Assembly (NCBI GenBank): GCA_902536925.1
Contig: CACAZL010000006.1
Coordinates: 7,501 to 58,727, forward strand
Source: an uncultured Pelagibacteraceae bacterium
GTDB lineage: Bacteria; Pseudomonadota; Alphaproteobacteria; Pelagibacterales; Pelagibacteraceae
Length of the DNA stretch: 51,227 bases
Direction: 5' to 3'
Positions 19,556 to 28,861 of the stretch are shown piece by piece. The notes beneath the pieces are model-generated. The model was given only the letters and a program-made list of their open reading frames with translations, was not told the DNA's origin and searched no databases. Position numbers and translations under genes: made by a program. Numbering within the stretch: position 1 is the stretch's first letter; every line of letters starts with the position of its first letter.

Positions 19556-20386
19556 TTATTTTTTTTCCCTAAATTCATGTGCTTTGTAAACACCTAGGAC
19601 GTGCATATCTTCACAGTGGAAAGCAAGCTCTTCTAGTGAATTTTTTATTTTTTTATCATCCAAATGTCCATCAATATCACATAGGAAAAAGAATGACGAA
19701 AATGAATTTTTTTCTGGGAAACTTTGAAGCTTCGTCATATTCACTCCATTAATAGCAAAACCGGACAAAGCAGAATACAAAGCTGCCGGCCTCTCTCTAA
19801 GTTTAAATAACAATGATGTAATAAAATTATTTTTATCAATTTCTGGCTGAATTATATCTTTACCCATTATCAGAAATCTTGTGTAGTTATCATCAACATC
19901 CTGAATATTTTCTTGTAAAATTTCTAAATCATAAATTTTAGCACTTAATTTTGATGCAATTGCAGCTTTTGTTTTATCTTTTTCTTCTGAAATATATTTT
20001 GCAGAACCTGCAGTATCAGCTCTAACATTGGCTAAAAATTTATTTTTTTTTATAAATTCTGAAGCTTGACTTAACGCTTGAGCATGGGAATAAACATTTT
20101 TAATGTCTTTTAATTTTGATCCTTTTATGCCAATTAAATTATGATTAATTGGGAAAAAAAATTCTTCATAAATATTTAACCTATGTTTAAAAATTAAATA
20201 TTCTACTCCAATGTTTCCTGTAGTTTTATTGGACTCTGGTATGATTGCTCTAATATTGCTATCTTTATGTGCTTTTTCAAAACATTCATCGAAAGTTTTG
20301 CAAGGAATAGTCTCTACATTTGGAAACATATGTTTTGCACAACTTTCACTATAACTTCCAGCAATTCCTTGGTAAACAATTTTCAT
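19556..20386 (-). CDS. pheA: Prephenate dehydratase
   Basis: 276 residues, without a chorismate mutase domain. It makes phenylpyruvate for phenylalanine. It starts with the family GIAGSYSESCA motif and has the catalytic TRF in DNYTRFLIMG. The C-terminal ACT domain (about 190-265) reads LRERPAALYSALSGFAINGV. The Phe-binding ESRP motif of other species is QSFP here, so feedback may differ. It lies 4 bp after kdsB and about 45 bp before the SRP RNA. Confidence 0.95.
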   Translation of the reverse strand: MKIVYQGIAGSYSESCAKHMFPNVETIPCKTFDECFEKAHKDSNIRAIIPESNKTTGNIGVEYLIFKHRLNIYEEFFFPINHNLIGIKGSKLKDIKNVYSHAQALSQASEFIKKNKFLANVRADTAGSAKYISEEKDKTKAAIASKLSAKIYDLEILQENIQDVDDNYTRFLIMGKDIIQPEIDKNNFITSLLFKLRERPAALYSALSGFAINGVNMTKLQSFPEKNSFSSFFFLCDIDGHLDDKKIKNSLEELAFHCEDMHVLGVYKAHEFREKK

Positions 20387-20390
20387 ATTG

Positions 20391-21125
20391 TTATTTATTC
20401 AATAAATTTATGTATTCTTCTAGATCTTTTTTAGTATCAATTCCAGAGGAAAAATAATTTGCCAATAGCACTTCGATTTTCATATTATTATCAATTGCTC
20501 TTAGTTGTTCCAGTCTTTCTTTGATTTCATTTTTACTTTTTTTTAAATTAACAAACTTTTTTAAAGCTGAGTACTTAAATAAGTATATCCCAAAATGCTG
20601 GTATATATTGTCATAGCTGACTTCTTTAATCACTCGATGAAAATTCAAAGCTTCTGATGTTGAGTTATCAGATATTTTATTTTTTGTAATAACTTTTACA
20701 ATATTTTCATTGTCATAATCTTCATTTTTCTCAATGTTGTATGCTAGTGTTGAAATATTTGAACTTTTTTCCTTTGATAGCTTATTTAAATTTTTAATAT
20801 CTAAAGGATTGATCATCGGTTCATCACCTTGGATATTCATAATAAAATCTATATCTTTTAAGTTTAATTTTTGAGAGGCTTCAAATACTCTATCCGTCCC
20901 AGTTGTGTGATTTATATCTGTCATTATAAATTTACCTCCATTTTTACTTACTTCTGAGGCAATTTCCTCATCGCATGTTGCAACATAAACCTCTCCAATT
21001 TGGCTTTTTACAGCTTTTTCGTATACATGCATGATTAGTGTTTTATTATTAATTTTTATTAATGGCTTTTGAGGAAGTCTTGTTGCTGCTAATCGTGAAG
21101 GAATTATTATAATCGTATTGCTCAT
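20391..21125 (-). CDS. kdsB: 3-deoxy-manno-octulosonate cytidylyltransferase
   Basis: 244 residues. It activates KDO as CMP-KDO for LPS inner core. The N-terminus IIPSRLAATRLPQKPL (7-22) is the nucleotide-binding signature, and FIMNIQGDEPMI holds the family QGDEP. Directly downstream is pheA. A perfect 7 bp hairpin (21139-21155) lies 13 nt ahead of its start codon. Confidence 0.96.
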   Translation of the reverse strand: MSNTIIIIPSRLAATRLPQKPLIKINNKTLIMHVYEKAVKSQIGEVYVATCDEEIASEVSKNGGKFIMTDINHTTGTDRVFEASQKLNLKDIDFIMNIQGDEPMINPLDIKNLNKLSKEKSSNISTLAYNIEKNEDYDNENIVKVITKNKISDNSTSEALNFHRVIKEVSYDNIYQHFGIYLFKYSALKKFVNLKKSKNEIKERLEQLRAIDNNMKIEVLLANYFSSGIDTKKDLEEYINLLNK

Positions 21126-21138
21126 TTATTCGTTTTTA

Positions 21139-21201
21139 TGCGTCTTTGAGACGCAAATTTATAAATTAAATTTCGTATAAATTTGTTTAACATGTTATAC
21201 G
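21139..21201. promoter_or_regulatory. Two inverted repeats in the divergent kdsB/cytochrome gap
   Basis: The 95 bp gap contains TGCGTCT-TTG-AGACGCA at 21139-21155 (7 bp perfect, 3 nt loop), which falls in the kdsB leader, and CGTATAA-N14-TTATACG at 21174-21201, whose right arm lies where a cytochrome -10 box could be. They could be a leader hairpin and an operator. Symmetry is seen; roles are inferred. Confidence 0.5.
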
Positions 21202-21220
21202 ACCTTAATAAAAATATATA

Positions 21221-21760
21221 ATGGATTCATTTGAGATAAACAAAATTATTGCAGCTGTGCTTCTTATTGCACTACTTGTAATTGGAATTGGGAAAATTTC
21301 AGATATCGCCTTTCATGTAGATAAACCAGAGAAATCAGCGTACAAAGTGGATATTCAGGAAAGCACCCAAGTTTCAAGTTCATCAGCAAAAAAAATTGAG
21401 GAAAAAGTTGATATTTCTGCATTACTTGCATTAGGAGATGTTTCTCATGGAGAGAAAGTTTTCAAAAAATGTTCAGCTTGTCATTTAGTAAATAAAGGTG
21501 GGGAAAATAAAATTGGACCTGCATTGTATGGTGTAATAGGAAGAAAAGTTGCATCAAAACAAGATTATAAATATTCAAAAGCTATGGCAGCATATGACAA
21601 AAATTGGACATTTGAAGAGATGAATGGTTATTTAAAAAAACCTCAAAGTTATATTAAAGGTACTAAGATGGCATTTGCTGGACTAAGAAAAGAAAAAGAT
21701 AGGGCATCAGTTATTTTGTATCTTAATCAAAATTCAGATAATCCGATACCTCTACCTTAG
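21221..21760 (+). CDS. Membrane-anchored cytochrome c (c552/CycM type)
   Basis: 179 residues. One N-terminal hydrophobic segment (about 9-30) with no evident cleavage site, a flexible Ser/Lys linker (35-65), then a single class I cytochrome c domain (about 70-175). The haem motif CSACH covers C84, C87 and H88, and the likely axial Met is M150 in GTKMAFAGL. It resembles the membrane cytochrome that carries electrons from the bc1 complex to terminal oxidase in alphaproteobacteria. Convergent with argF, overlapping 9 bp. Confidence 0.93.
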   Translation: MDSFEINKIIAAVLLIALLVIGIGKISDIAFHVDKPEKSAYKVDIQESTQVSSSSAKKIEEKVDISALLALGDVSHGEKVFKKCSACHLVNKGGENKIGPALYGVIGRKVASKQDYKYSKAMAAYDKNWTFEEMNGYLKKPQSYIKGTKMAFAGLRKEKDRASVILYLNQNSDNPIPLP

Positions 21761-22681
21761 TTTTCCAAAACAATACAATAGAATACTTTTTTGAACATGA
21801 ACCCTGTTCAATGCCTGTTGCCACACATGGGAATTTTTTCCTAAAAATACATCCTCATCAACTTCATCTCCTCTAGGTAAGCAATGCAAAAAAATACAAT
21901 TTTTTTTTGTATAACCAAAAATCTCTTTTTTAATCTTAAATTTTTGAAACTGTTGTTTTTTTCTTTTTTTGTTCACTTTGTCATTTAGAGATATTACTTT
22001 ATCAGAAAAAATTACATCTGCATTCAAAGCTGCTTTTTTTGCATCATGATAAATAAATATTTTTTTCTTATTTTTACTTACCCAATCTTTAATCTTCTTG
22101 CCTGGTGCAAATTTTTTAGGACATCCAATACTTAATCTAAAAGAAAACTTAACAGATGCTGCAATTAAACTATCCAAAACATTATTAGAGTCTCCAATCC
22201 AACAAATTTTTAATTTTGATATTGGTTTTTTTTTTATTTCCTCAACAGTAAAGATATCAGATAACACTTGAGTTGGATGAGATGATGGACTTAAACCATT
22301 TATTATCGGTATAGTTAAATGCTTTTGAAATTCTTCAATTTTTTTATCATCATCAGTTCTCAACATGAAACCATCACCATATGTAGAAAGAATTTTTGCA
22401 GTATCAGCAACTGTCTCACCACCTTGTCCAAGATGAAGTTCGTTAGATCTAAGTGTCAATGTTCCGCCTCCAAGTTGTTTAATCGCTAAATAAAAGCTTA
22501 TTCTTGTTCTTGAACTAGCTTTTTCAAACATTTGTACTAGCATTTTACCTTTAAGAGGTGAGCCGTTATCTGGCTCCAAAGTATTTAATTTTTTTCTTTG
22601 TTTTTTTCTTTGTTTTGCATCAGCAATTATTTTTCTAAGATCTTTGCTGGAAATATCTTTTAAATTTATAAAATGTTTCAT
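21752..22681 (-). CDS. argF: Ornithine carbamoyltransferase
   Basis: 309 residues. It makes citrulline from ornithine and carbamoyl phosphate. The carbamoyl-phosphate motif is SSRTR (usual STRTR, a conservative change), HPTQ matches the family, and HCLPRGDEVDE is the ornithine site. Its start overlaps the argD stop by 4 bp, so it is the second gene of an argD-argF pair. Confidence 0.96.
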   Translation of the reverse strand: MKHFINLKDISSKDLRKIIADAKQRKKQRKKLNTLEPDNGSPLKGKMLVQMFEKASSRTRISFYLAIKQLGGGTLTLRSNELHLGQGGETVADTAKILSTYGDGFMLRTDDDKKIEEFQKHLTIPIINGLSPSSHPTQVLSDIFTVEEIKKKPISKLKICWIGDSNNVLDSLIAASVKFSFRLSIGCPKKFAPGKKIKDWVSKNKKKIFIYHDAKKAALNADVIFSDKVISLNDKVNKKRKKQQFQKFKIKKEIFGYTKKNCIFLHCLPRGDEVDEDVFLGKNSHVWQQALNRVHVQKSILLYCFGKLR

Positions 22682-23841
22682 TTTATTTCTTTACAAACTT
22701 TGCTGATAATTTTTAAAGATATATCAATTTCTCTTTTTTTTACATTTAATGGAGGCAAAATCCTTATGACATTTTCAGCTGCTCTAATAGTCAATAATTT
22801 ATTTTCCATTAATTTTTTTATAAACTCAGTTTGGTCCTTAAAAAGTTGTAAACCAATTAATAGCCCCACCCCTCTGACTTCTTTAATTATTTTGGGATAT
22901 TTAATTTTTATTTCATTAAGTTCGTGAATAAAGTATTTCGACATTTTATTTACATTAATTAGTAAATTCTTATTTATTTGATCTAAAACAGCATTACCTA
23001 CTGCCATTGCAAGGGGGTTACCACCAAATGTTGAACCGTGCGTACCTGGCAACATGGCTTTTGCGACTTTCTTTGTCATTAGGACTGCTCCAATAGGAAA
23101 ACCACCACCAATTCCTTTTGCTATTGGAACTATATCTGGTTTTACGTTTGCATACTCAAATGCAAAGAATTTTCCCGATCTTCCAATGCCACACTGAACT
23201 TCGTCGAGAATTAAAAGTATTCTTCTTTGATTACATATTTTTCTAATTGCTTTTATACACCAATTTGGAATTACTTTAATACCACCCTCGCCCATGACCG
23301 TTTCAATCATAATAGCTGCAGTATTTTTATTAATCAATTTTTTAAGTTTTTTGTGATCACCAAATTCAAAATGATCAAAGCCTGGAACTCTTGGGCCAAA
23401 TCCTTCTGTCATTTTTTTTGAACCACTTGCATGTATTGCTGCAATTGTTCTTCCATGAAATGAATTTTTAACACAAATAATTCTATTTTTATGTTTTTCA
23501 CCTATTGAGTAAAAATATCTTCTGGCAACTTTAATTGCTGCTTCTGTGGCTTCTGCTCCACTATTTTGGAAAATAACTGAGTCCGCAAATGTTTTTTCTG
23601 TTAACCTCTTTGCTAATCTTTCTCCCTCAGGTATTTTAAAAGCGTTAGATACATGCCAGAGTTTCTTTGATTGTTTATTTATTGCGTTTACAAGCTTTTG
23701 ATTTGTGTGGCCAAGAGAATTAACTGCTATGCCTTGGACAAAGTCCAAATATTTTTTGCCATCTGCAGCTATCAGAAAACTGCCCTTTCCTTTAACAAAC
23801 GACAAATTTTTTCTTTTATAATTTTGGGCTAAAGCGCTCAT
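22678..23841 (-). CDS. argD: Acetylornithine aminotransferase
   Basis: 387 residues. PLP-dependent transaminase of arginine synthesis. The fold is shown by NSGAEATEAAIKVAR (PLP pocket), LILDEVQCGIGRSG and the PLP lysine in PIAKGIGGGFPIGA. First gene of the leftward argD-argF pair, divergent from gcrA across 163 bp. Confidence 0.95.
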   Translation of the reverse strand: MSALAQNYKRKNLSFVKGKGSFLIAADGKKYLDFVQGIAVNSLGHTNQKLVNAINKQSKKLWHVSNAFKIPEGERLAKRLTEKTFADSVIFQNSGAEATEAAIKVARRYFYSIGEKHKNRIICVKNSFHGRTIAAIHASGSKKMTEGFGPRVPGFDHFEFGDHKKLKKLINKNTAAIMIETVMGEGGIKVIPNWCIKAIRKICNQRRILLILDEVQCGIGRSGKFFAFEYANVKPDIVPIAKGIGGGFPIGAVLMTKKVAKAMLPGTHGSTFGGNPLAMAVGNAVLDQINKNLLINVNKMSKYFIHELNEIKIKYPKIIKEVRGVGLLIGLQLFKDQTEFIKKLMENKLLTIRAAENVIRILPPLNVKKREIDISLKIISKVCKEIK

Positions 23842-24004
23842 ATTTACTTATATTTTTTTTTAAATTATTTGACAGTTTAATTTGCAACCTCAAGTTATTA
23901 TTTCAATTTGATTGTTGAAAAATAACAAAAAAACCTTGTAAATGTTTTATTTATGCAAGATGATGTTGTATTAATTATCTAAAGCACTAAATGTTGTATT
24001 ATAT

Positions 24005-24496
24005 ATGAGTTGGACAGATGAAAAAGTTAATAAATTAAAAGATTTATGGGGAAAAGGTCAAACTGCAAGTCAAATAGCTGAGATAATTGGAGGCGTATCG
24101 AGAAATGCAGTGATTGGAAAGGCACATAGACTTAACTTATCTTCTAAAATTAAAACTAGGTCTTCTATAGTCAATAACAGAAATGAAATAAAACCTGACA
24201 ATCAATTAAAAATCAAAGGAAGAAGAGGTAAATTTAAATCACTTTTATTAAATAAAAACTTTGAACCAGCAAAAAATCTTAGTTTAGAGGAATTAACTGA
24301 AGATACATGTAAATATATGGAAGGCAATCCTAATGAAAAAAATGCAAGTTTTTGTGGCAGAAAAAATGTTGAAAAATTTTCTTACTGTCCACTCCACTTA
24401 ATGATTGTATTTCAACCAAAAGGCAAGAAAGAGGAATTAGTTGAAAAAGACGATGAAGTACCAAAGTTTATTCAAAAGAAAATTAAGTCAGCTTAG
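24005..24496 (+). CDS. gcrA: GcrA family cell cycle regulator
   Basis: 163 residues, the usual length. In Caulobacter GcrA is a sigma-70 cofactor that acts at methylated GANTC sites. The N-terminus MSWTDEKVNKLKDLWGKGQT is the family signature, followed by the helix-turn-helix AEIIGGVSRNAVIGKAHRL. The C-terminal part has the Cys/His segment CKYMEGNP, FCG and YCPLHL. The ATG sits 10 nt or less from a TATTATAT stretch, so the message may have a very short leader. Confidence 0.94.
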   Translation: MSWTDEKVNKLKDLWGKGQTASQIAEIIGGVSRNAVIGKAHRLNLSSKIKTRSSIVNNRNEIKPDNQLKIKGRRGKFKSLLLNKNFEPAKNLSLEELTEDTCKYMEGNPNEKNASFCGRKNVEKFSYCPLHLMIVFQPKGKKEELVEKDDEVPKFIQKKIKSA

Positions 24497-24771
24497 TCCA
24501 ATAATTTTTTCTTTGCTTTTTTAAACTCATCCTCTGTCAATGTTCCTTCTATTCTTAACTTATTAAGTTTTTCAATTTCTTCTGATATATTTTTTTCATT
24601 TAAATTTTCAATTTCAATTTCATTTTTACTCAAATTTTCAATTTTTTCTTTATCATCATATTCGTCTTTTATATTTCTTCTAGCTTCTATTCCCATACCT
24701 ATAGGTTTCGCTGATATAAATATGACCGCTAATAACAAAACAGAACATATGCCAATAACTATATATGTCAT
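24493..24771 (-). CDS. Small membrane protein with SHOCT domain
   Basis: 92 residues. An N-terminal transmembrane segment (about 3-22, TYIVIGICSVLLLAVIF) is followed by a charged linker and a C-terminal SHOCT motif (EEIEKLNKLRIEGTLTEDEF, about 65-84). The short C-terminal domain is found widely but has no fixed function. It overlaps the stop of the upstream NDUFA9-like gene by 4 bp and is convergent with gcrA. Confidence 0.8.
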   Translation of the reverse strand: MTYIVIGICSVLLLAVIFISAKPIGMGIEARRNIKDEYDDKEKIENLSKNEIEIENLNEKNISEEIEKLNKLRIEGTLTEDEFKKAKKKLLD

Positions 24772-25733
24772 TTTATATTTCCTAAATTATTATCTTTTGC
24801 AAATTGACCGCCGGTCCTCCAATTATAACTATACTTACTTATTTCCTCCTCAAATTTTTTATTAGTTTTAAATCCTAAGTCAAAATTATTTGTATACTTT
24901 CCAGATAAGCAATTGTCGTATTTGAGCAGATTTAACTGGTCTTCAGTTAGTAACGGCTTGGGAAATAATTGTAAAATTTTAGCTGAAATTTTTGCTAATG
25001 TCAAAGGCAGTGGTACTAAAAGTCGTTTCTTATTTATTGAATACAGTAGTTTCTCCAAAATTTGTTTAAAAGTAAATACTTCGGGGCCTACACATTCTAA
25101 TATTAATTTTTTGTTCTTACTTTCAATTAATTTACATATGATATCAACTAAATCTGTAACATGTATAGGACTAAATTTGGTTTTACCTTCAAAATAAATA
25201 GGCATAATTGGAAGTATTTTTAACAAGGACATAAAATTTGTAGTAAATTTATCATCTACAGAATAAACAATAGAAGGTTTAATTATAATATAACGATCAA
25301 AATTTTTAGTAATTTTCTTTTCACCATCAAGCTTACTTTGTGCATATTGACTTTCGACCGCATCTTCGATTCCTAAAGATGATAAATGAATAAATTTATT
25401 TAGTTTATACTTATTTGCTTTTTGTGATAAAAAATCTGGTAAATCAGTATGAATAATTTTGAAATCATTTTTTTTTTTTTCGTATAGAATTCCAATTAAG
25501 TTGATACAAATTGATACATTTTTCATTAATTCATCTATTTTTTCTAGATTGAAATTTTTTAATTCAACTAAATTTAAATATCCCGGGTTTGACTGTGTTT
25601 TTAATATATAGCCTGCTTTATGTATATTTCTTGTTACAGCAGTAATTTTGTAGTTATTTTTAGTAAGCTTTCTGACCAGATTTCTGCCTATTTGTCCAGT
25701 AGCACCGAAAAGTAGAATTTCTTTTTGATTCAT
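24768..25733 (-). CDS. NAD(P)-binding protein, complex I NDUFA9-like (atypical SDR)
   Basis: 321 residues. A Rossmann protein with GATGQIGRNLVRKL at 10-23. It resembles the atypical SDR group that includes mitochondrial complex I subunit NDUFA9. SDR landmarks include FIHLSSLGIED and the later YAQSKLDGE (Y..SK). Many alphaproteobacteria carry such a gene; assignment to complex I is inferred. It diverges from rnd by 16 bp. Confidence 0.82.
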   Translation of the reverse strand: MNQKEILLFGATGQIGRNLVRKLTKNNYKITAVTRNIHKAGYILKTQSNPGYLNLVELKNFNLEKIDELMKNVSICINLIGILYEKKKNDFKIIHTDLPDFLSQKANKYKLNKFIHLSSLGIEDAVESQYAQSKLDGEKKITKNFDRYIIIKPSIVYSVDDKFTTNFMSLLKILPIMPIYFEGKTKFSPIHVTDLVDIICKLIESKNKKLILECVGPEVFTFKQILEKLLYSINKKRLLVPLPLTLAKISAKILQLFPKPLLTEDQLNLLKYDNCLSGKYTNNFDLGFKTNKKFEEEISKYSYNWRTGGQFAKDNNLGNIK

Positions 25734-25749
25734 ATATATATCTTATCAA

Positions 25750-26361
25750 ATGAATTTAGATATTAAATTACACGATGAAGATTTACCAGACCAATTAGTG
25801 CTAAGTGACAAAATATCAGTTGATTGTGAATTTATGGGCCTGAATGTTGAACGTGACAGGCTCTGTTTAGTTCAAATTTCAACAGGAAATAATGATGCTC
25901 ACATAGTAAAATTAAACAGAAATACCTACAATGCTCCAAATTTAAAGAATGTGCTACAAAATCAAAATATCAACAAAATTTTTCATTTCGCAAGAGCAGA
26001 TTTATTGTTCATAAAAAAATATTTAAACATAAAAGTTGAAAATATAAATTGTACTAAGTTAATGAGTAAAATTGCCAGAAGTTATAGTGACAAACATGGT
26101 CTGAAAGATTTAATTAAGGAATTTACAGGTAATGATATAAGTAAAAATTTACAATCATCAGATTTTGGAGGAGATCTATCAGATAAGCAATTACAATACT
26201 GCGCAAAAGATGTCATTTACCTTCATGAAATTCACAAAAACTTAAAAAAAATTTTAATAAGAGAAAAAAGATATGATTTATATAATGAGGCAATAAAGTT
26301 TATTCATTGTAGAGTTGAACTAGATTTAGCCTCATTTACATCTGATATTTGGTCCCATTAA
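25750..26361 (+). CDS. rnd: Ribonuclease D, short form
   Basis: 203 residues: only the DEDDy 3'-5' exonuclease domain, without the HRDC domain of E. coli RNase D. The catalytic residues are in VDCEFMGLN (D, E), FHFARADLLF (D) and QYCAKDVIYL (Y, D). It is the first gene of the 14-gene rightward directon. Its stop TAA overlaps the next ATG (TAATG). Confidence 0.9.
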   Translation: MNLDIKLHDEDLPDQLVLSDKISVDCEFMGLNVERDRLCLVQISTGNNDAHIVKLNRNTYNAPNLKNVLQNQNINKIFHFARADLLFIKKYLNIKVENINCTKLMSKIARSYSDKHGLKDLIKEFTGNDISKNLQSSDFGGDLSDKQLQYCAKDVIYLHEIHKNLKKILIREKRYDLYNEAIKFIHCRVELDLASFTSDIWSH

Positions 26362-27341
26362 TGAAAAAGATAAAAAGTCAAAAAATTGCAGAAGATGTTA
26401 TTCAGCACGAAATCGATGCATTAAAAAATTTAAAAAAAAGTATAAATTTATCTTTCACTAAAATTGTTAAATCAATTGTTAATTGTAAAGGGGGAAAAAT
26501 TATTGTTTCAGGAGTTGGAAAAAGTGGAATCATAGCTAAGAAATGGGCTGCAACTTTTTCGTCCACAGGTACGCCATCTTTTTTTTTAGATGCTTCGAAT
26601 GCTAGTCATGGTGATATGGGACAAATAACTTCTAATGATATAGTTATTTTGATCAGCAATAGTGGAAGAAGCGAGGAGTTAAAAAATATCATTCAATATG
26701 TTTCAAGGAATAAAAATATTAAGTTAATTGGAATAACTTCTAAAAAAGATTCAATATTATTTAAAAATTCAGATATTTCATTTCTTACGCCAAATATCAG
26801 GGAAGCGGGACCTGAAAATATTGTGCCTACTTCTTCAACAACAAATCAATTAGCACTTGGTGATGCAATTGCGATAGCATGCATGAGGCTTAAGAATTTT
26901 ACAAAACTTGATTTCAAAAAAGTACATCCAAGTGGAAACCTTTCAATTAAATTAAAAACTGTTGGTGATTTAATGATTACTGGATCAAAGCTGCCTTTAG
27001 TTAGTGAGAAGATGAAAATGAAAAGGGCATTAAAAATAATTAATTTGAAAAAGTTAGGTGTTTTAATAATCAAAAAGAAGAATGGTAACACTATTGGAAT
27101 CATTACAGATGGAGATTTAAAAAGAATTGCTCAAAAATTTAATAATTTTGAAGATTTAGAATTAAGTAAAATTATGACGAAAAATCCAATAACAGTTAGC
27201 AAAGATACTTTAGCTGCCTCAGCGCTGTCGATTATGAACCAAAAAAAAATAACATCTCTTTGTGTTCACAAAGATAAAAAAATTAAAAGAACTATTGGAC
27301 TGGTACATATGCATAATATCTTAAGTTCAAATATTAATTAA
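26361..27341 (+). CDS. kdsD: Arabinose-5-phosphate isomerase (KpsF/GutQ family)
   Basis: 326 residues from ATG 26361; a TTG four codons earlier (26349) is possible but less likely. It makes arabinose 5-phosphate for KDO. The SIS domain (about 30-165) has VSGVGKSGIIAKK, FSSTGTPSFF and ISNSGRSEE. Two CBS domains (about 205-260, 270-325) follow. kdsB is 6 kb away; kdsC, which usually follows, is missing here. Confidence 0.94.
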   Translation: MKKIKSQKIAEDVIQHEIDALKNLKKSINLSFTKIVKSIVNCKGGKIIVSGVGKSGIIAKKWAATFSSTGTPSFFLDASNASHGDMGQITSNDIVILISNSGRSEELKNIIQYVSRNKNIKLIGITSKKDSILFKNSDISFLTPNIREAGPENIVPTSSTTNQLALGDAIAIACMRLKNFTKLDFKKVHPSGNLSIKLKTVGDLMITGSKLPLVSEKMKMKRALKIINLKKLGVLIIKKKNGNTIGIITDGDLKRIAQKFNNFEDLELSKIMTKNPITVSKDTLAASALSIMNQKKITSLCVHKDKKIKRTIGLVHMHNILSSNIN

Positions 27342-28078
27342 TGTCTATAAAATCATTGTTACAGATAATATTGCTTTTATTAATTATTTCAATTCTAGGT
27401 TCAATATATTTTTTTTATTTTTACTCAAAACCAAATAATCAAACAATTAAACTTGATGAGATAACTCAAAAAAACTTAACATCCATGGAGGCTGCGGTTG
27501 ATGCTGAAAAGCCTAATTTTGAAAGTAGAGAAATTATTTTAAGTAGTGATAATGAAAAAAGCTCAAATGAAACTAGAAACGAAGATGCAATTAATAATAA
27601 AAATGCAATATCTGAAGAAAATAATGCAGAAAAAAAGTTTGATCTAGAAAAAATAAAAAACCTTACCACAGAAATTGAGTATATTACCTCTAACAAAAAT
27701 GGAGATGTTTTTAAAATTTCAGCAAAATATGGCAAAACAAATTTTAAAAATACGAATATATTAGATTTAGAAAATGTTAGTGGGGTAATTTCGTCAAAGG
27801 AAAGATCGAAAATATATATTTCTTCGAATTACGCAAAATACAATTATAACAATCAAAATTCTAAATTTTATGGAAATGTAATATTGAAGTATGATAATAA
27901 AATTATTACTTGTAATAATTTAGATTTAATTATAAGTGATAATATCGCAGTTGCATACACCAATGTTATGATAAAAGATGACAAATCTAAAATGACAGCA
28001 CAAATGATTACTTTAGATACTGTAACAAAAGATATAAACATAAATGCTCAAGAAAAAATTAAAATTATTTCGAATTAA
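27341..28078 (+). CDS. lptC: LptC-like LPS export protein (possibly covering LptA role)
   Basis: 245 residues. One N-terminal membrane segment (about 7-27), a charged low-complexity linker (40-105), then a beta-rich domain (110-243) resembling LptC/OstA, ending with strand repeats such as MTAQMITLDTVTKDI. The position between kdsD and lptB is that of lptC and lptA, but only one gene is present. It starts on the last base of kdsD. Symbol is by context plus fold; sequence similarity is weak. Confidence 0.75.
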   Translation: MSIKSLLQIILLLLIISILGSIYFFYFYSKPNNQTIKLDEITQKNLTSMEAAVDAEKPNFESREIILSSDNEKSSNETRNEDAINNKNAISEENNAEKKFDLEKIKNLTTEIEYITSNKNGDVFKISAKYGKTNFKNTNILDLENVSGVISSKERSKIYISSNYAKYNYNNQNSKFYGNVILKYDNKIITCNNLDLIISDNIAVAYTNVMIKDDKSKMTAQMITLDTVTKDININAQEKIKIISN

Positions 28079-28854
28079 TGGCCTTAATCAAAAAATTTAG
28101 AATAAAAAGTTTTAAGAGTGATGAAAATATTGTCGAAATTAAAAATACTTCAGTATTTTATAACAAAAGACAGATATTAAATAATTTAAATCTAAATATA
28201 AAAAAACAAGAAATTCTTGGAATGTTGGGACCAAATGGTGTTGGCAAATCTACTATATTTAATCTAATTACTGGTCTCAAAGATCCTAACTACGGAAAGA
28301 TATTTATCGAAGGGTTTGATGTAACAAATTTGCCAATAAATGAGAGATTCTTAAAATTTAAACTTGGATTTGTCCCTCAATATGGTGGACTGATTCATGA
28401 TTTAACTTTATTAGACAATTTGAGACTAGTATCAGAAATACACATTCCAGAGAAAGAATTAAGAGAACAAAAAATAAATAAATTAATATCACAATTTGAA
28501 TTTGAAACTCTTTTAAACGTTAAAGCAAAGCATTTATCTGGTGGACAAAAGAAAAAGCTGGTTATAGCTATGGCTTTGATAAACGATCCAAAAATATTAT
28601 TGTTAGATGAACCATTTGCTGCTCTTGATATTTTAACAATTAGAATGTTACAAGAAATTATAATAAATTTACAATCTACTGAGGAAATATCAGTTGTAGT
28701 TTGTGATCATCAAGCAAGAGATCTTTTAAATTGTGTTGACAGAGCGGTAATTTTATCAAACGGACAAATAATTGCATCTGGGAGTCCTAAAGAGGTAATA
28801 AGTGATAAGGCTGCAAAAAGTCAATACTTCGGAGATGAATTTAATATAAATTAA
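28078..28854 (+). CDS. lptB: LPS export ABC transporter ATP-binding protein
   Basis: 258 residues. The ATPase of the Lpt bridge. Walker A is GPNGVGKST (about 53), the Q-loop LGFVPQYGG, the signature LSGGQKKKL, Walker B ILLLDEPFAALD and the switch His in VVVCDHQARD. The extra 15-20 residues at the N-terminus are basic. Directly abuts the lptC-like gene. Confidence 0.95.
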   Translation: MALIKKFRIKSFKSDENIVEIKNTSVFYNKRQILNNLNLNIKKQEILGMLGPNGVGKSTIFNLITGLKDPNYGKIFIEGFDVTNLPINERFLKFKLGFVPQYGGLIHDLTLLDNLRLVSEIHIPEKELREQKINKLISQFEFETLLNVKAKHLSGGQKKKLVIAMALINDPKILLLDEPFAALDILTIRMLQEIIINLQSTEEISVVVCDHQARDLLNCVDRAVILSNGQIIASGSPKEVISDKAAKSQYFGDEFNIN

Positions 28855-28861
28855 TTCATTT

